DNA of 64,000 bases from Amaranthus tricolor (lineage: Eukaryota; Streptophyta; Magnoliopsida; Caryophyllales; Amaranthaceae). The position numbers and the translations under genes were made by a program. The stretch covers positions 23,712,291-23,776,290 of the forward strand of contig NC_080055.1 of the NCBI RefSeq assembly GCF_026212465.1. The letters are read 5' to 3'. Positions 48,049 to 58,009 of this stretch are shown one piece after another. Position 1 is the first letter of the stretch. The number at the start of each line of letters is the position of its first letter. The notes beneath the pieces were generated by a model, which was not told the DNA's origin, did not search any database, and was given only the letters and a program-made list of their open reading frames with translations.

Positions 48049-48459
48049 ATTAACTTGAATTTAATATAATTTCCAATTTTTTATCAAGTAATATTAACAA
48101 TAACAACAAAAGAAGTATTATAACTTTATAAGACCCTTTTTATATTTTACTATACGATTAGGCCAAAAAATGAACGCCCTAATTGTTTACATGTTACTCA
48201 ACAACCCCAAATAATTTATTAAATTAAGAAAACAAAGCACAGCAACAATAGCTAATTAATGTAATGGTATTTACATTTAGAATGCTAATAATTACTTTTA
48301 ATCCCTTAATTAATGACATGATCGTTACGATAACCGATGTAAAAAGGCGGCAACTTATATCATGAAAAAGAGTCCGGCCAAAGGGTGATCCCTTAATTAA
48401 TGTAACCACCTTAATATAAAATATTGGATTAATTATAACAATGATTAACATTAATCCAC

Positions 48460-49062
48460 CTAACACCAAGCCGCCGTAACCCCAACAGCATGTCTACTTC
48501 GACAACTCCGGGGAGAACAACCACCATTTTCTTTCTCCTCTTCCCACAATCTTACCACACTTCCATCTATCACTTTCCTGTTTTGGAAACTATACCATCT
48601 TAATACATCTCCTCTTCTCATCTCCACCGTTAATTCTGGGGAAGAATTCCACCTCTTCATCGTAAAACCACTTAATTTATCTTCAACTTCATCTCCACCG
48701 TTCATCTCATCATCCATCTCTTCCTCATCATTTTCTCTCTCCTCGTAATATACAGTAAAAAATTTATTGCTATTCCCTTTTGTTAATACTCCTTCGTCAA
48801 GATCGTCTTCTTTTCTCAATTTTTCCTCTGATTGATTTTTCATTAAGTTCTCCTTTGACGACGACGTCGTTTCGGCGGTTGTTGTTTTTAGAGGCGGTGG
48901 TGACGACGTCGTATTGGCGGTAGACCGAAGCTTCCAGAAGCTTAAAACGGCGGTAATGACGGCAAGAAACGGCCAGAGATTATTAACAGCGGTGGATAAT
49001 AAATGGCCAAGATTTAACGGGATGAAGGTTAGGGTTTGAAACGGTGAATCTAAAGCGTCCAT
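48460..49062 (-). CDS. Plant protein of unknown function with one membrane segment
   Basis: Single-exon gene, 200 aa from the ATG at 49062. I prefer this start to the longer in-frame ATG at 49215 because the intervening DNA looks like promoter and leader: a TTTAAATAAA box near 49150 followed by a CT-rich stretch. MDALDSPFQTLTF resembles the start of an uncharacterised plant family. Residues about 20-45 (LLSTAVNNLWPFLAVITAVL) form a likely membrane segment or signal anchor. Then come a Thr/Ser-rich linker, a strongly acidic region (ENDEEEMDDE), and a C-terminal block with TVEMRRGDVLRWYSFQNRKV and GSVVRLWEE, ending in a Cys-containing tail. The conserved-looking C-terminal block suggests a real gene. 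I do not know its function. Confidence 0.65.
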   Translation of the reverse strand: MDALDSPFQTLTFIPLNLGHLLSTAVNNLWPFLAVITAVLSFWKLRSTANTTSSPPPLKTTTAETTSSSKENLMKNQSEEKLRKEDDLDEGVLTKGNSNKFFTVYYEERENDEEEMDDEMNGGDEVEDKLSGFTMKRWNSSPELTVEMRRGDVLRWYSFQNRKVIDGSVVRLWEEEKENGGCSPRSCRSRHAVGVTAAWC

Positions 49063-49215
49063 TGATGAATTGGGGGAGAATGTTGTGGTTATGGAGGGAG
49101 AAGAGTGAGTGAGGAAAGATGAGAGAGAGAATGTGTGGAAGAGTTTATTTAAAGGAGAAGAGAGAGAAAGAAAAACAGAAGAAGATGCTGGGAATCGAAA
49201 GATGGAAGATGCCAA

Positions 49216-50254
49216 ATTTAAATAATTATGCCGTTTTTATAATTTGAGGAGATCAAATATTCATTTTTGGTACCATGGGATATTTCATCACACGTGCCAA
49301 ACAAGTGGTTTTTAGGCTTGTTGCTAGAGAGGCACGAGGGAGATGAGGAACCACTTCATTTAGGCTTGTTGCTATAGTTAAGTGAAATTTTGTTTAAATC
49401 ATTTAATCGCATACTTTTATATTATTAACTTTTTATAATTTTTTAATGTATCTAGTTCAATATATAAATAATCAAAATAACACATCGAATTGTGAAAAAA
49501 AATCAAATATAGCAAGTATAGTGGAACGGAGAAAGTATATGTAACTCACAATTAAGAGATAAATTGGATATGATGATGATGATGATTTTAGTCAACTATC
49601 ATGAAAAGAGCAACTCTTGTATTAGACCGTCTCACTGTGAAAGAGATCTATATAAGAGTCCAAATTTAAAAGCGAGTTTTGTATGACGAGTTAAATATGA
49701 AATAACTAAAAACTAAATATTTTAGATACAAAAATTAATGTTTTAATTAATTTGGTTGCAAAGTCTATGAGAAAGTTAATTTGAAAGTCATTTATCGAAA
49801 TACACTTATTAACTTTGCTTTTTGTTGGTAATTTGTTTTTTTGTTGGCTTTTAAACAATTTTTTAGTTTGTTGAATAAATTAATCAAAATAATGTTTGAT
49901 AAATAATTGTAAAACTAGCTTAAAAATTGTCATTTAAGAAATCAAAAGCTATTACAAATAAATTACAATTTAATAATATTAAAAACCAAAACTAACTCCT
50001 AAGGTTTTAATTTAATAATAATATTAAACAAAGTGTGTAGGTTCAAAGGAGCAACACAATAATTTTGCATATTGTAATGGATAGCAATTATATAATGTTG
50101 GACAAAAATAATAAAAATTTTACATGACCACTTTATTTATCTCTGCATAATAATTAATTAGATATTAGTTTAAATATTCTTTAGACAAAAGGTTTCTTGA
50201 AATTGAATGCTATATGAAAGAACCTCCATCCATATATAATGAATAATTTCTTCC
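49216..50254. other. Intergenic, no gene seen
   Basis: AT-rich. A Stowaway-like end at about 49380-49540 and a further TTATTAGAG-type relic at 49760-50040. Confidence 0.45.
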
Positions 50255-53200
50255 CTAAATCTCTAATACAATATCTGCAACAAAAAAGAAATATTATCAC
50301 GATTATACCATGGACAATATATAATTGAATTTTCCACAAATTTTTTTTTTGTTTTTCTAATTTTTTTTTTAACAATGAATAATATATCATTTTCAAGGCT
50401 TTTCCAAACAAAGATAAATTCAAAATATAAAAATTAACTGAGTTCCACTCAAGTTGAAAATATAGAACCGAAAATAATGTAAAAATAGATAGCGTTCCCA
50501 AACTAACCATGAAAGATTTTGCTAATCTTTCAATTTTTTAAGAAACTAATTTAATCAAAAGCTTAAATTGATGGTTGAAACCCGAAAATATGTTATATAT
50601 TTTAACACATCCGCTCACACAAGCTCTTCTGGCTTGAAGTGTGGATGCAGTACAGGTTCTTTCATACTGTCGCTAAATATTCTACTTTAAACGAGGTGTG
50701 GTTTACATTCAAATCCATGACCTTTTGTCACGCTGACTTTTAATACCATGTCAATGAACTAATTCAACCAAAAATTTAAATTGATAGTTAAAGGCCTAAA
50801 ATATGTTATATAGAAGTATATCATTATCGATTTATTCTCCACCTATACATAATTAGTCCAAAGGGTAACTGAAAGAGTTTGAATGCTTGCCTTCATTCAG
50901 TTTATTTTGTCCAATAATATACAAAAACTACCGAGATATATTCGGTAACTGTTAGCTCTATTCTAGGCTAGGATTATGCTAAAATATATACTTACTAAAC
51001 TTGATTATATACCATAATTACAGAGTCAAAGAATATATGTGTGATATATTCTAACACGCCCCCGCAGTCGTAGCGGGAGCATTACGGATGCTAAGACTGT
51101 TACGGAACTCGTCAAACAAAATCCGTGGAAGACCCTTCGTAAAAATGTCTGCAATTTGATAACGAGAAGGAACATGTAATACTCGTACTTCGCCTTTAGC
51201 GACCTTTTCTCGTACGAAATGAATATCCATCTCAATATGTTTTGTACGTTGATGTTGTACGGGATTGCCAGAGAGGTAGATGGCACTCACATTATCACAA
51301 TAGACAATAGTCGCTTTATGAATCGGAAAATGAAGCTCGAGCAATAAATTTCTAAGCCAACAAGAATCAGATACTACGTTAGCAACCCCGCGATATTCGG
51401 CCTCTGCACTTGATTTAGATATAGTAGGCTGCCTTTTAGAAGACCAGGTGATCAAATTGTCACCCAAAAACACACAATAACCCGAAGTAGATCTTCTAGT
51501 GTCGGGGCAACCTCCCCAATCCGCATCAGTATAAGCTACGAGGTTGTCAATAGAAGACTTATACAAATGCAAGCCAAAAGATAAAGTACCTTGTAAGTAA
51601 CGCAAGATACGCTTCAGGGCTCCCATATGCGCATTGCGCGGATCATGCATGTGAAGGCAAACCTGTTGAACAACATATGAGATATCGGGTCTAGTAAAAG
51701 TCAGATATTGAAGAGCACCAGCAAGACTTCTGTATTTAGTGGGATCTGCATAAGGCTCATCTGGGGAGGCACTAAGCTTAGGTTTTGTGTCAACAGGTGT
51801 TAGACAAGGGGTACAGTTAGACATGCCGGCCTTGTCAATGATAGAAGCAGCATACTGTTTCTGAGTTAAGAACATCCCGTTATTGTTTCGAGTTACAGCA
51901 ATGCCCAAAAAGAAACTTAGAGGACCTAAGTCCTTCATTGCAAATTCAGAATTCAAGCGATCCATAATATGTGTCTTTAGACGGTCAGAGGAAGCTGTAA
52001 GAATGATATCATCAACATACAACAGAATATAAGCAGTATCAGATCTGTGCCTATAAATAAACAGAGAATTATCAGAGGTACTGTTAGCAAATCCAATAGA
52101 GATGACAAAATCTGCAAACCGCTGATACAAGGCTCGTGGAGCCTGTTTTAGACCATAGAGAGAACCTCGCAATAGACAAACATAGTCAGGGCGACTTTTG
52201 TCGCGAAAACCCATGGGCTGATGCATATAAACTGTTTCATTGAGAGAACCATGCAAAAAAGCATTTTTGACATCCAGCTGATGGATCGACCAAGAATGTG
52301 AAATAGCAATGCTTAGAACAGTACGAATAGTAGCTGGTTTTACAACCGGACTGAAAGTCTCATCACAATCAATACCTGGCTGCTGAGTCTTACCATTAGC
52401 AACAAGACGAGCCTTGTATCTATCAAAAGAACCATCGGAATTTCGTTTATGACGAAAAATCCACATAGAGCGTATGACGTTGACATTAGGGGGCCGAGGA
52501 ACCAAATCCGATGTATGATTATCAATAAGAGCATTAATTTCATCCAACATTGCATTTTTCCAATTAGGGTCATTAATAGCGCTAACCGGGTCCTTTGGTA
52601 TAGGAGATATGGATGTAGTGGTGATTGTGTTGAGGTTGGAAAAATACTTGGGGTTAGGTTTTATAATGCCGTCCTTAGCTCGGGTGGTCATAGGATGAGG
52701 AGCGTGGTTAGGGGGTGGTGTTGCGGCCTGACTACTGGTGGTAGCAGACCTGCCGGAGGTAGAGGAGTGCTGTGTTTGATCCGTCGTGAGGAAGTGAGGA
52801 TGGGGCTTTCAATCATGGGTTGATGCAAGGTAGGAGTGTGCTGGGCTTTAGTTGTAGGAGAGCCCATTTGCAAGGGTGTGATAGGGGAGCCCAATTGAGA
52901 TGTTGAGATGTTGAGATGTTGGGTGGAGCATTCTGCGGCCCATTTGAGAGGATAGGGGCTGTGGGCTGGGCTTGCTGATTTGTGTACAAATGAGGAGGAT
53001 GGTTTAATGGACTTGAATCTAAGAATTTGTAGTCATCATAAATTGGTGTGTGATATTTTGAGAAAGGAAATTCGGTTTCTATAAATTTCACATGCCTACA
53101 AATGATGATTTGTCCATTTGTTAAATTATAGCACTTTGAACCACGATGATTTGGCGCGGGGCCAAGGTAGACACAGGGAGTGGAACGTTCTTGCAATTTG

Positions 53201-56200
53201 TTTATAGTGGTAGAGGGAAAAAGGGAAAAACATAAACAACCAAAAACACGTAATTCAGAATATTTGGGATTACGTTGATATAAAATTTGAATTGGAGATT
53301 TATAATTTAATATTTTGGTGGGAAGAATGTTGAGGAGGTAAGTAGCCATGGCTAGAGCATGATGCCAAAAGGAATGAGGCAATGAAGCAGGAGCAAGAAG
53401 GGTTCGAATGATATTGTTTATTGTTTTAATGTGGCGTTCTGCTTTTCCATTTTGAGGAGAGGTGTGGGGACAAGAGAGGCGAAAGAGCATGCCTTGGTTT
53501 TCAAAAAATTTTTTAAGATTACCATTAACATATTCAGTGCCATTGTCACATTGAAATGTCTTAATATTGCGTTCAAATTGCGTTTGGATGATTTTGTGAA
53601 AAGATTGAAAAAGATGTTTGACCTGTGATTTTTTTGAAATGGGATAAGTCCATAAGAATTTGCTATAATCATCAAGAAATAAGAGATAACAACAATGACC
53701 AGATGAACTTATAATAGGTGAAGTCCAAAGGTCACTGTGAATAATATCGAAAGGAAAAATAGTGTGCGACATTGATTTATAATAGGTGCCCAAGACTGTG
53801 TTGGATATGGGCAGGGAGGAGTGGGCCATTGGGCCTGCCACTGAGCCCAAGGAGCAGACCAGGAATTTGGTCTTTGCTGAAATAACCAAGGTTGACCACT
53901 GAAATTATTTTGTTGTTGGGCCGGTCCACTGAAATTTCGAGCAGCCTTATTAAAAGGCTTGGAAGGCTTTTTCTTGTGCTTGCTATTCATGTTGTAACGA
54001 GAAGCAGAGGAGTCTGAGTGGTTCTTACCGGTGGTAGAGATGAGAGCAGTGGATGAACGGCCATGGGAGCCACCTTCCTTGGCTAATCGATTTTTGATGG
54101 TACGCTCAGCTAATTTAAGGCGAGATTGGCATGATTCAAAGGAGGGCAAGGGTTCCTGATTTTGGATGAAGTCCACGGTACCGGCGTATGCTTCGGGTAA
54201 TCCGGCAGTAAGTTTAAGAATAAGACGGGTATCGGGAATCGGAGCATCAACATCCGCAAGACGATCAGCGAGGGATTTGATGTGATTGCAATAACCGTCA
54301 ATAGATGAGAAATTGTTGAAATCAAGGTCAGTTCTTGTTCGAGATGAGAGGCTCTGGATGCTTTGTTATCTTGAAACATAGACTCGAGACGAGCCCAAGC
54401 ACTTTGAGCAGTATCATCTTTGAAAAGGATAGCAGTGCGAAGATCAGGGGAAATGGAACCGTAGATCCAATTGAGGACTGCAGCATCAAGTCGTTTCCAA
54501 TAGATCAAGTCTGCCGATTTGGAATTCTCATATGCAGTGAGTTCCTGGGGTCAGTTGGAGGGATGATGTGATTCGTAAGGTCGTGAACCCTACAAAGAAC
54601 TTTGAAGAGGGCGGCCCAAGAGTGATACATTCCGGCGGTTTCTAAGGTAATCGGAATAAGTGATTTGACATTTGTGATGGCAAATGCAGGGTGGTATTTT
54701 GGAGTGTCGGCCATGGAGTATTGCAGCGGAAGAAGATGAATTGTATGAGGAAGAAGAAGAAGTTTGGGCCGTGAGGATCGTAGAGGACTATGATACCATG
54801 AAAGAGTTTGAATGCTTGCCTTCATTCAGTTTATTTTGTCCAATAATATACAAAAACTACCGAGATATATTCGGTAACTGTTAGCTCTATTCTAGGCTAG
54901 GATTATGCTAAAATATATACTTACTAAACTTGATTATATACCATAATTACAGAGTCAAAGAATATATGTGTGATATATTCTAACAGTAACACTATTATCA
55001 AGCTATCTCAACCATTTATTATTTTTTATTATGTAAGCTCAGCTATTGATTTTTCTTAGTTCAGATTAATTAAAGGAAATATTATCTAAAATAATCTAAT
55101 TATGATTTTTCTATAATAATCCTATTTATTGATTAATCATGAGTAATCGCAACTTTAGGGGTATTTGTCTAGAGTAAATTTGGGTAACTTAATGACCTGC
55201 TATAATAGGTAATTCACCAAAAAAGTAAACTGAAAATTAATATAAAATTAGAGAAAAATTTTGAAAATTTACATAAAAATTCTGAATAATAAAAAATAAT
55301 CAATTTTTTTTATTTTAACATTTTTTTCGACATTTTATTTTAATTTATCTTTTTTTAAAATTAAACTTGTTATAGCAGGTTATCCGATTATCAGGTTTAC
55401 TCTAGGAAAATACCTTAAAGTTGAAATTATTCACGGTTAATCAATAGATGAGATTATTATAGAAAAATCATGAAAATATTAGATTATTCTAGGTAATTTT
55501 TTACCCCATATTTATAAATATATTTACATAACCACCATTAATCTCAAAATTATAATATACTTTATAAGTTTTTATTAGAGTATATAATATATTTTGAGCC
55601 TTCAATCACCAACTTAATTTTTCGATTAAATCGATTCCTTGAAATAGTATCGAGCTAGTGTTATAAATTTAATTATAATAAACCGACCACATTACCCTCA
55701 AGACTAAAAATACAGTAAATGATAAAATATACTTACATTGTTCATCACTCTTGTCCCATTTGCTAGTTTTATTTCCTTCATCAGCATCAAAATAATCTTG
55801 ATCATCATAGTTATTGATGATCTGGTCTATAAGTCCACTCCCCAAGTATTTCTTTCTTTGCATAGTTGGGCATGAATTTTGGGGATATATTTTCTTTCGA
55901 AGCATTGCTCTCAATATCTACACTATTCAACATTTTATTAGGTTTTTTTCATCCATGTTTATAGGCTATAGCTATTTTAGTTGAATGTGTATTACTATTA
56001 ATTAATTTGTACCTTTTCATAAAGATGAGGTGAGTAAATGAGTGTATAAAATTAAAATAAAGTATAAATTTGTAAATAATATAAGATTAATAAAAAATAT
56101 AAAGATCGATCATTACTAAGAGGAAAAATTGCAAAGTAAATAAGATTAAATTATAATCAAAATTGACTACAAATTAAGTGAGATATAAAGCGGTAATATC

Positions 56201-58006
56201 ATAATTTGTACGTATATTAAAATTTTCAAATCTGAAAATAAATCAGAAAATTTATTTATGTAGTAGTAGAACCCATGAAACAACATATATAGTAGTAATA
56301 TGTATACAATTTTGTCTCGATTATTTAACCTCATTGTTAAATAACATGGAGATTAAGAAATTGGATAAAGTGAGTTAAAATAAAGAGATATTTAGAAATA
56401 AGAGAGAATATAAGTAAAAATAGTAAGTCGTCATATCTAAATATAGAAATAAACAAAATTTATTAAAACAAACTAAAATAAAAAATAAAACAGATTTAAG
56501 ATAACGTCAAATATTAAGAGTTGTTACATACCTTAGTCATTGTTGACTTAGGTGGCTCTTGAATAGTGGGATCTCTAAGACTAGGTGTTGGACTAAACCC
56601 ACCAATTGATCCACAAACAAACATCTTCTTAAGAACAAAAGACAATGACTTTTTATTTACCATAACTTTCCTACCATTTTTATCCAAATACACATCATTT
56701 TTAGCTTTGTTTGGCATAATTGTTGAAACTTGTTGATGATCATCACATTCTTCTTCTTCGTCTTCTTCTTTATTAAATGTCGATGCAGGACGAGCATAAT
56801 TTTGCTCGTTCTCGACTTGATCATCTAAACTATTTAGATGATCGTTTGAAGATTTTATCAATTTATCTAACTCCTTATGAAGTTCTTCAACCTCTTCTAA
56901 TGTGGGATTTTGAGATGCAATTGAACTTTCATTTTGCTCATCTTTTGATGGTTTTATGAAAAGTGTCCCAATTGAGAGAATCCCTTGTGGCCAGTCACTG
57001 AACTCTTCTTTTTGACCTCCAAATTGTGGAGTTTGATCTACTATATTCATAAAAAAATTAATTAGTTATTGATTAGCAAAAACATTCTCAAAACATAGAA
57101 ATAATAAATATATAGTACACTTACATAGTAAAATGTAATAGAACAAAATGTTTTAAGACCACTTTTATTGTACATTAAAAATTAAATATATATAGAGCTG
57201 AAATCCAATACGAATGGTGCTTTAAATAAAAAAAAAAAAGTTCAATATGAATAAAAAAAAATTCTTATTGTAAGGTTTTTTTATTAAGAAAAGTAATTTT
57301 AGAAACAATTATATTTTATAACACAATTAATTTTTTTTATACATAGTGACCAGGTAAAATCTTCTTATCCCTTTTATTATAGAAAGAGTTTTTTTATTTA
57401 ATCCTACATGTATATGGTAATATATAAGAAAGAAACTCACTTGTATTAGATGCATAAATGTTTGTGTTGTTATTGTTGCTTTGTTTCCCATTGAGCTTGG
57501 TCTGAACCCAGCTGAGTAGCTGCACAAATATAATTTTGTGAAGAAACCAACAAACGTTTAGTCGATATGGTGGATCAATTACTCATCTCTTGTAATTTAA
57601 CTCAATTATACTAAATAATCTAGCTCTTAGCATAATGTTTTGATCACGACAATGTTAATTAAAAATGTTAAAAATTTAATCATCTGGTGGATCGACTACT
57701 CACCTCTAATAGTATAGTGAATTACACATAATTCAAATAAATAATAATTAGTGTTTACTTAAAGAGCAAATCTAACTATAGCTATTTTATTGGAAAAATA
57801 AATCATATGTGATCTCATCTCGAAAAATTAATTACAGAGAGGGTAACTAACATGTAATCTTAATGGGCTAAATCTTTTATAACCAATTGGTTTTAGGATG
57901 AAACCTCATCGGACTTGTATGCAGTTAAATTTTTTGTTATGCGGGTGTTGTTGTATAAAAGGCGAATGACAAATTTATCATAGTTAGACTATTGACATAC
58001 CTTCAT
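50255..58006 (-). CDS. IGT-family (LAZY / DEEPER ROOTING-like) protein, five exons
   Basis: Family members set growth angle of roots and shoots by acting in gravity signalling and auxin flow. Exons on the minus strand: 58001-58006 (ATGAAG), 57441-57519, 56532-57040, 55737-55917, 50255-50274; GT-AG borders, 795 nt, 264 aa. Exon 1 of just MK followed by an intron is typical of the family. Exon 2 gives SWVQTKLNGKQ. Exon 3 has FSDWPQGILSIGTLF (the IGT motif) and MFVCGS-FSPTPSLRDP. Exon 4 has ILRAMLRKKIYPQ and RKKYL. Exon 5 gives YIVLEI-stop, the family's C-terminal EAR-like motif. Intron 4 is 5462 bp and contains a full-length copia insertion and TRIM relics. All reading frames are intact, so the gene may function if the intron is spliced. 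Whether it is LAZY2, 3, 4 or DRO1 type is not resolved. Confidence 0.88.
50537..50820 (-). mobile_element. TRIM element in the IGT-gene last intron
   Basis: LTR copies at about 50537-50607 and 50749-50820 share AAATTGATRGTTRAA and ATATGTTATATA. Primer-site-like TGGTATTAAAAGTC is next to the 5' LTR on the minus strand. The interior has TAGCGACAGTATGAAAG-type sequence as in the other copies. Confidence 0.6.
50870..51056 (-). repeat. 3' LTR of the copia element
   Basis: 187 bp, identical to 54799-54985. The pol stop codon (51051-51053) lies inside it, formed by the first bases of the LTR. Confidence 0.95.
51051..52691 (-). pseudogene. Copia reverse transcriptase-RNase H region (open, but detached from upstream pol)
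   Basis: One long open frame of 546 codons covering the C-terminal part of a copia polyprotein. Visible RT signatures: YKARLVANG, QLDVKNAFLHGSL, LYGLKQAPRALYQ and the catalytic YVDD in LLYVDDIILTA. RNase H signatures: YTDADWGG, SSAEAEYRGVA and RTKHIEMDIHFV. These are intact with all key acidic residues in place. The first Met of the open frame is internal to the polyprotein, and the link to integrase is frameshifted. No free-standing protein would be expected unless translation starts internally. Confidence 0.85.
52692..52894 (-). pseudogene. Copia linker between integrase and RT, frameshifted
   Basis: Pro/Thr/His-rich reading in a frame different from both the integrase ORF (ending 52813) and the RT ORF (from 52691), so at least two frame changes occur in this linker. 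Low-complexity repeats (GAGATGTTGAGATGTTGAG near 52893) may explain slippage. Confidence 0.6.
52813..53795 (-). pseudogene. Copia integrase core, N-terminal zinc domain missing
   Basis: Contains the catalytic core D-D-E: IIHSDLW, the CDNGTEY segment, and the SPQNGKAERH segment that carries the Glu; then WHHALAMATYLLN and the C-terminal LRVFGCLCF and CVYLGPAP phrases typical of copia integrase. The HHCC zinc-binding part, normally just upstream, is absent: the frame runs directly out of gag-derived sequence at about 53795. Ends at a stop at 52813 after a frame change in the linker. Confidence 0.85.
53796..54714 (-). pseudogene. Copia gag region with two frame changes
   Basis: Starts at ATG 54714 (MADTPKYHPAF). 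The reading passes through three frames: to about 54508, to about 54310-54380, then 54176-53800 (FIQNQEPLPSFESCQSRLKL). Motifs AALFKVLCRVHDLTNHI, YWKRLDAAVLNWIYGSI and SAWARLESMFQDNKASRA are standard for copia gag. The C-terminal part is a Gln/Trp/Pro-rich segment; no CCHC knuckle is seen before the deletion junction. Confidence 0.8.
54799..54985 (-). repeat. 5' LTR of the copia element
   Basis: 187 bp; the primer-binding site starts at 54798 reading on the minus strand. Confidence 0.95.
54991..55736 (-). other. IGT-gene intron 4, part between exon 4 and the copia insertion
   Basis: AT-rich, with two mirrored AATAATCTAAT-TATGATTTTTC / GAAAAATCATGAAAATATTAGATTATT phrases (about 55085-55120 and 55460-55495) forming a roughly 410-bp foldback. 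A TRIM LTR relic lies at about 55577-55645. No coding sequence. Confidence 0.5.
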
Positions 58007-58009
58007 GAA

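Larger units (their letters stand above)
50870..54985 (-). mobile_element. Ty1/copia LTR retrotransposon, complete ends, defective coding region
   Basis: 4116 bp, minus orientation. The two 187-bp LTRs (50870-51056 and 54799-54985) are identical by eye, start TGTTAGAATA and end TTTCA on the element strand, and are flanked by GTAAC on both sides (50865-50869 and 54986-54990). The primer-binding site begins TGGTATCA directly inside the 5' LTR. The purine-rich GCGGGGGCG precedes the 3' LTR. Order gag, integrase, RT, RNase H is copia-type. Protease and the zinc-binding N-terminus of integrase are absent, and frames shift in gag and between integrase and RT. Identical LTRs mean a very recent insertion. 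Confidence 0.95.

Noticed and set aside
48460..49215. Longer 251-aa start for the small membrane protein
   Set aside because: The extra 51 residues are Ser/Phe/Thr-rich and come from a TTTAAATAAA box and CT-rich leader; the ATG at 49062 begins the family-like MDALDSPF.
52449..52823. Plus-strand frames within the copia element
   Set aside because: Antisense shadows of the RT and linker.
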